Origin: CAIMUS01 sp046347625
GTDB taxonomy: Bacteria > Pseudomonadota > Gammaproteobacteria > Competibacterales > Competibacteraceae
Reading direction: 5' to 3'
Length of the DNA stretch: 64,000 nt
Assembly (NCBI GenBank): GCA_046347625.1
Contig: JAXMFU010000001.1
Span: 248,001-312,000 of the forward strand
Within the stretch, counting starts at the first letter, position 1. The number at the start of each line of letters is the position of its first letter. Below the pieces are notes generated by a model. The model was not told where the DNA came from. It did no database searches and saw nothing but the letters and a program-made list of their open reading frames with translations. The position numbers and the translations under genes are program-made. Below are positions 61,405 to 64,000 of the stretch, one piece after another.

Positions 61405-61881
61405 ATTTAGCCGGGTAGACTGGGGCACGGCCCATCTTTAGCGTATAAACCATCCGAAGGAATAGATCAATCGAACTGACGAAAGAACTCATCGCTCAGT
61501 CGCGAGTCATCGCGAAAGGTGAGCGTATTCGCGATGTTCAGAGGCTGGTCGATCGATATGGTGGAAGAAAATCGAAATGGATCAAGAAACCCGTGTAAGG
61601 CGGAACCATGGACGGGTTCCGCCGGATGGAAAGCCAGGTATATCGGGCACAACCAGCCAGCACCACCATGAACTGGAAAATCCCGGACAATACTAACGCT
61701 TTTGGCCTGTACCCCTACTACGCCCTTTCCCGACGCGCAGGATAGATCCCTGCGTATCCGGCGCTTGGGAAACCTGGATACAGCCTCCCTGAGACGCACG
61801 CTGATGTGCTGTGCTATGCTGTTTATAGACAGGGCCTCGCGTTGCCCGGCTTGTCCAAATTTCAATCCAAGGAGAATGCCC
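61405..61881. other. Spacer before the DUF433 gene
   Basis: Nearly 480 bp with scattered short stops in all frames; antisense and sense frames here have no family resemblance. It may be decayed genes. No promoter called. Confidence 0.4.
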
Positions 61882-62112
61882 TTGAACTTCAACCGGATTA
61901 CGATCAATCCCAACCAAATGAACGGGATGCCTTGCCTACGCGGCCTACGCATTCCAGTCACTACAGTAGTCGGTATGCTCGCTGACGGCATGAGTGAGAC
62001 AGAAATTCTCTCGGCCTATCCCGATCTCGAAAAAGAAGACATTATCGAAGCACTCCGTTATGCCGCTGAAGCGGTTCGGGAACGGGAATTACCCTTGATC
62101 AAAGTCGCATGA
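61882..62112 (+). CDS. DUF433 antitoxin
   Basis: A 76-residue protein NFNRITINPNQMNGMPCLRGLRIPVTTVVGMLADGMSETEILSAYPDLEKEDIIEALRYAAEAVRERELPL matches DUF433 end to end: the CLRGxRIPV sequence and a winged helix. A TTG start at 61882 gives the usual N-terminus, with AAGGAG 7 nt upstream; an ATG at 61876 is too close to that site. It overlaps the DUF5615 gene by 4 bp, making a DUF433-DUF5615 toxin-antitoxin pair. Confidence 0.87.
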   Translation: MNFNRITINPNQMNGMPCLRGLRIPVTTVVGMLADGMSETEILSAYPDLEKEDIIEALRYAAEAVRERELPLIKVA

Positions 62113-62483
62113 AATTTCTCATCGATAATGCCCTATCACCCGTGGTGGCTGGAGGTCTGCGTACTGCTGGATACGATGCTATTCATGTACGAGAACTCGG
62201 TATGCAGGCTGCCTCGGATGAAGTTATCTTTGCAACAGCCAAGAATCAGGATTGCATAATGGTTTCCGCGGACACCGACTTCGGTATGCTATTGGCTTTG
62301 TGGCAGGACTCTAAACCTTCGGTGATTCTCTTTCGGCGTGGTTCCGAGCGCCACCCAAGTCAACAAATAGACTTGCTCATCGCGAATCTGCCCGTCATTC
62401 AGCAGGCGCTGGATGAAGGCAGTATCGTGGTCTTTGAGCAAAGTCGCATCCGGATTCGATCCTTACCGATAAAACAGATGTAA
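62109..62483 (+). CDS. DUF5615 PIN-like toxin
   Basis: A 124-residue protein: KFLIDNALSPVVAGGLRTAGYDAIHVRELGMQAASDEVIFATAKNQDCIMVSADTDFGMLLAL carries the DUF5615 (Mut7-C/PIN-like) acidic set Asp6, Glu/Asp of SDEVI and D-x-D of SADTDF. It is translationally coupled to the DUF433 gene by ATGA, the normal order. Predicted to be an RNase toxin. Confidence 0.85.
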   Translation: MKFLIDNALSPVVAGGLRTAGYDAIHVRELGMQAASDEVIFATAKNQDCIMVSADTDFGMLLALWQDSKPSVILFRRGSERHPSQQIDLLIANLPVIQQALDEGSIVVFEQSRIRIRSLPIKQM

Positions 62484-62650
62484 GGCATACAACTGATTCA
62501 GCCAGCGCAGCCCGGATGGAGCGAAGCCTGATAAGCCAAGCTGAAAAGGGTATTGCAGTGGTGAGGTATTTACGATTAGCGGAAACGGGTTCAGAGTACA
62601 TTTTGCTGTTATACTGAGCACTGTGTTCGTAAAGACGGAGGCCCCGTCAC
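62484..62650. other. Spacer with REP-like sequence
   Basis: Includes GCCAGCGCAGCCCGGATGGAGCGAAGCC (split here as GCCAGCGCAGCC and CGGATGGAGCGAAGCC), resembling the 60421 element, just upstream of the RayT gene as expected for a transposase linked to REPs. Confidence 0.5.
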
Positions 62651-63397
62651 ATGGCCCGCTTACCGCGAATCGACGTTCCGGGCTTGCCGCAACATGTCAT
62701 CCAGCGTGGCAACAATCGGGGAGCCTGCTTCTTTCATCCAAACGATTATAGATGTTATCTGGAGGCGCTGGGAAAAGCCACCACGAAATATGGCTGCCGA
62801 TTACATTGCTACGCCCTGATGACGAATCATGTACATCTGTTATTGACGGGCGAGCAACCGGGTGCCGTGTCCTCCTTGATGCAATCACTCGGACGGTGGT
62901 AGGTGCGGTATGTCAACCACACCTATCGCCGTACCGGTACGCTGTGGGAAGGGCGCTTCAAATCCGCCCTGATCGAGAGCGAGCCTTACCTGTTGACCTG
63001 TTACCGCTATATCGAATTGAACCCGGTTCGCGCCGCCCTGGTCACTGAGCCGGGTGACTACCCCTGGACCAGCTACCACCACCATGCCTTACAGGAACCG
63101 AATCCCCTCATTCAGAATCATGACCTGTACCTGGCATTGGGACCCAGCATAGAGACCCGCTGCCAAGCTTACCAAGCACTGGTCAAGGCCGGGATCAGTG
63201 AGATGGAACTGGTGGCCATTCGTGATCATGTGAATAAAGGTCGAGCACTCGGTTCTGCCCGTTTCCAGGAACAGATCGAGGCGATGCTCAAGCGACGGGT
63301 ACAGATCATGCCGCCGGGCAGGCCCCCCCGCGCGAAACAGCCGCCAGCAGGCACTGAATCCTCTGATGGAAGCAGTATCAGGTTCAGAGTACACTGA
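62651..63397 (+). pseudogene. rayT: REP-associated tyrosine transposase (RayT, IS200-like) interrupted by an amber codon
   Basis: A continuous frame of 248 codons apart from TAG at 62900-62902. LPRIDVPGLPQHVIQRGNNRGACFF is the family start; the HUH motif is in YALMTNHVHLLLT (His about 58/60 of the visible numbering), and the catalytic Tyr in LTCYRYIELNPVRAALV. The stop lies in SLMQSLGRW-stop-VRYVNHTYRRTGTLWEGRFKS; normally this reads RRYVRYVN, so one base change of a Tyr codon to TAG. GGAGG precedes the ATG. RayT proteins excise and insert REP hairpins as single strands. Confidence 0.87.
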
Positions 63398-63401
63398 TAC
63401 C

Positions 63402-63521
63402 ATGATTACCTGGGATGAGAATAAGCGACAAGCCAATTTGGCCAAACACGGTATCGACTTCGCAGAGGCCGAAACGATTTTCGATCGTCAAGAGTTGCCG
63501 GGCTTGGTTGATAGTCTGTAA
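63402..63521 (+). pseudogene. Truncated BrnT-like toxin gene
   Basis: ATG at 63402 starts ITWDENKRQANLAKHGIDFAEAETIFDRQEL, the N-terminal half of BrnT (type II RNase toxin, normally about 90 residues). After 39 residues the frame ends (LPGLVDSL-stop) and the nuclease-like copy 2 begins 5 nt later. BrnT residues of the active site C-terminal to this are absent, and no brnA is found. Confidence 0.75.
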
Positions 63522-63525
63522 TGAC

Positions 63526-64000
63526 ATGAGCCACGATCAAAACTTCAAAAATCTGATTCTGGACTATCCGCGTCCGGCGTTGAATTTCTTTGCCAAACCG
63601 GAAGCCGAAGTTATTCCCGATGAGGCCCGCATTCTGCCGGTGCGGCAGGAGCAGTTGCAGGACCGCTTGGGCGACCGGTTCCGTGAATTGGATACGCCAT
63701 TGCTGGTGGAATGGCAGAACGGTCGGGAAACGGTAGTCTTCATTTTCGAAGAAGAGAGCGACCCGGGGCGGTTTTCGATTCACCGGTTGGTGCATTACTG
63801 CGTAGATTTGGCCGAGTTGCTCAGCATGCACCGGGTGGTACCGGTGGTGATCTTTCTGAAACCGGGGATTTATCGACAAGAACTGGTCCTGGCCACCGCC
63901 CAGATGACCTATCTGAGCTTTCGTTATCTGGTGTGTGACCTGGGACGGTTGCCGGTGGAGGATTACCTGGAGAGTTCTAATGTGGTCGCCCGCGTGCTGC
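63526..64000 (+). CDS. PD-(D/E)XK/Rpn-like putative nuclease, copy 2, cut by window end
   Basis: 158 visible residues match copy 1 (58035) with roughly twenty differences by eye; SHDQNFKNLILDYPRPALNFFA, LDTPLLVEWQNGRETVVF and TAQMTYLSFRYLVCDLGRL are shared. It begins 5 nt after the broken BrnT fragment. The 3' end is outside the window. Confidence 0.7.
   Translation, partial: MSHDQNFKNLILDYPRPALNFFAKPEAEVIPDEARILPVRQEQLQDRLGDRFRELDTPLLVEWQNGRETVVFIFEEESDPGRFSIHRLVHYCVDLAELLSMHRVVPVVIFLKPGIYRQELVLATAQMTYLSFRYLVCDLGRLPVEDYLESSNVVARVL

Noticed and set aside
61467..61991. A 174-codon minus-strand frame
   Set aside because: It overlaps the DUF433 gene antisense, has no similarity and no convincing start.

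Overview
The window looks like a chromosomal segment of a GC-rich gammaproteobacterium. The best evidence is gene order: a recA-recX-alaS-lysC-csrA-tRNA-Ser-tRNA-Arg block as in Pseudomonas-like genomes, ftsY close to rpoH, a GAF-containing EI-Ntr (ptsP), an RluE-type pseudouridine synthase, and groESL with a CIRCE operator. A B12-dependent ribonucleotide reductase, a two-subunit methylmalonyl-CoA mutase, an ETF/acyl-CoA dehydrogenase operon and an AcuI-like reductase suggest propionate and fatty-acid metabolism. Together with the many short intergenic repeats this could fit a Competibacter-like lineage, but that placement is inference.

Layout. 0-5.6 kb: a partial Uma2 protein, etfB-etfA-acyl-CoA dehydrogenase (minus strand), then an acuI-like gene. 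5.6-9.2 kb: two PqiA-like membrane proteins and nrdJ (minus). 9.6-15.6 kb: lipoproteins (one a FlgO homologue), a decayed IS701-type transposase, a GNAT gene behind a 17-bp perfect inverted repeat, and a decayed IS1 copy. 15.6-21 kb: ptsP, a class II cytochrome c, rluE, an alpha/beta hydrolase and a Lon-N-domain protein (minus). 21.5-25.8 kb: a FixI/CcoI-type P-type ATPase whose C-terminus is made of repeat DNA, a Phd/VapC-type toxin-antitoxin pair and a DUF815-like ATPase. 26-34 kb: groESL, two porins, rpiA and ilvA. 33.7-41.5 kb: a TPR protein, pncC, thpR, recA, recX, alaS, lysC, csrA and two tRNAs. 41.5-51.5 kb: two M16 peptidase-family proteins, ftsY, rpoH, a large GAF/PAS/GGDEF/EAL protein and an enoyl-CoA hydratase. 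51.7-58 kb: a small membrane protein, a family I.5-like lipase and mutA-mutB. 58-64 kb: an accessory region with two close copies of a PD-(D/E)XK/Rpn-like gene, a PEP-CTERM protein, a probable group II intron 5' fragment, two further toxin-antitoxin-like pairs, a truncated BrnT and a RayT transposase with an in-frame stop.

The most unusual feature is the repeat content. Tandem arrays of 7-nt units occur at about ten places in two alphabets, TAGTGGY and TAAAGGY/CAAGGCT. They often abut the 3' end of a gene and supply its last codons or stop. In the P-type ATPase a stop-free variant of the unit, plus a dispersed 30-bp palindrome, encodes the last 45 residues. Several palindromic REP-like families fill the other spacers; two inverted copies of one of them bracket groESL. 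A RayT-type transposase, the class known to move REP elements, is present but interrupted by an amber codon.
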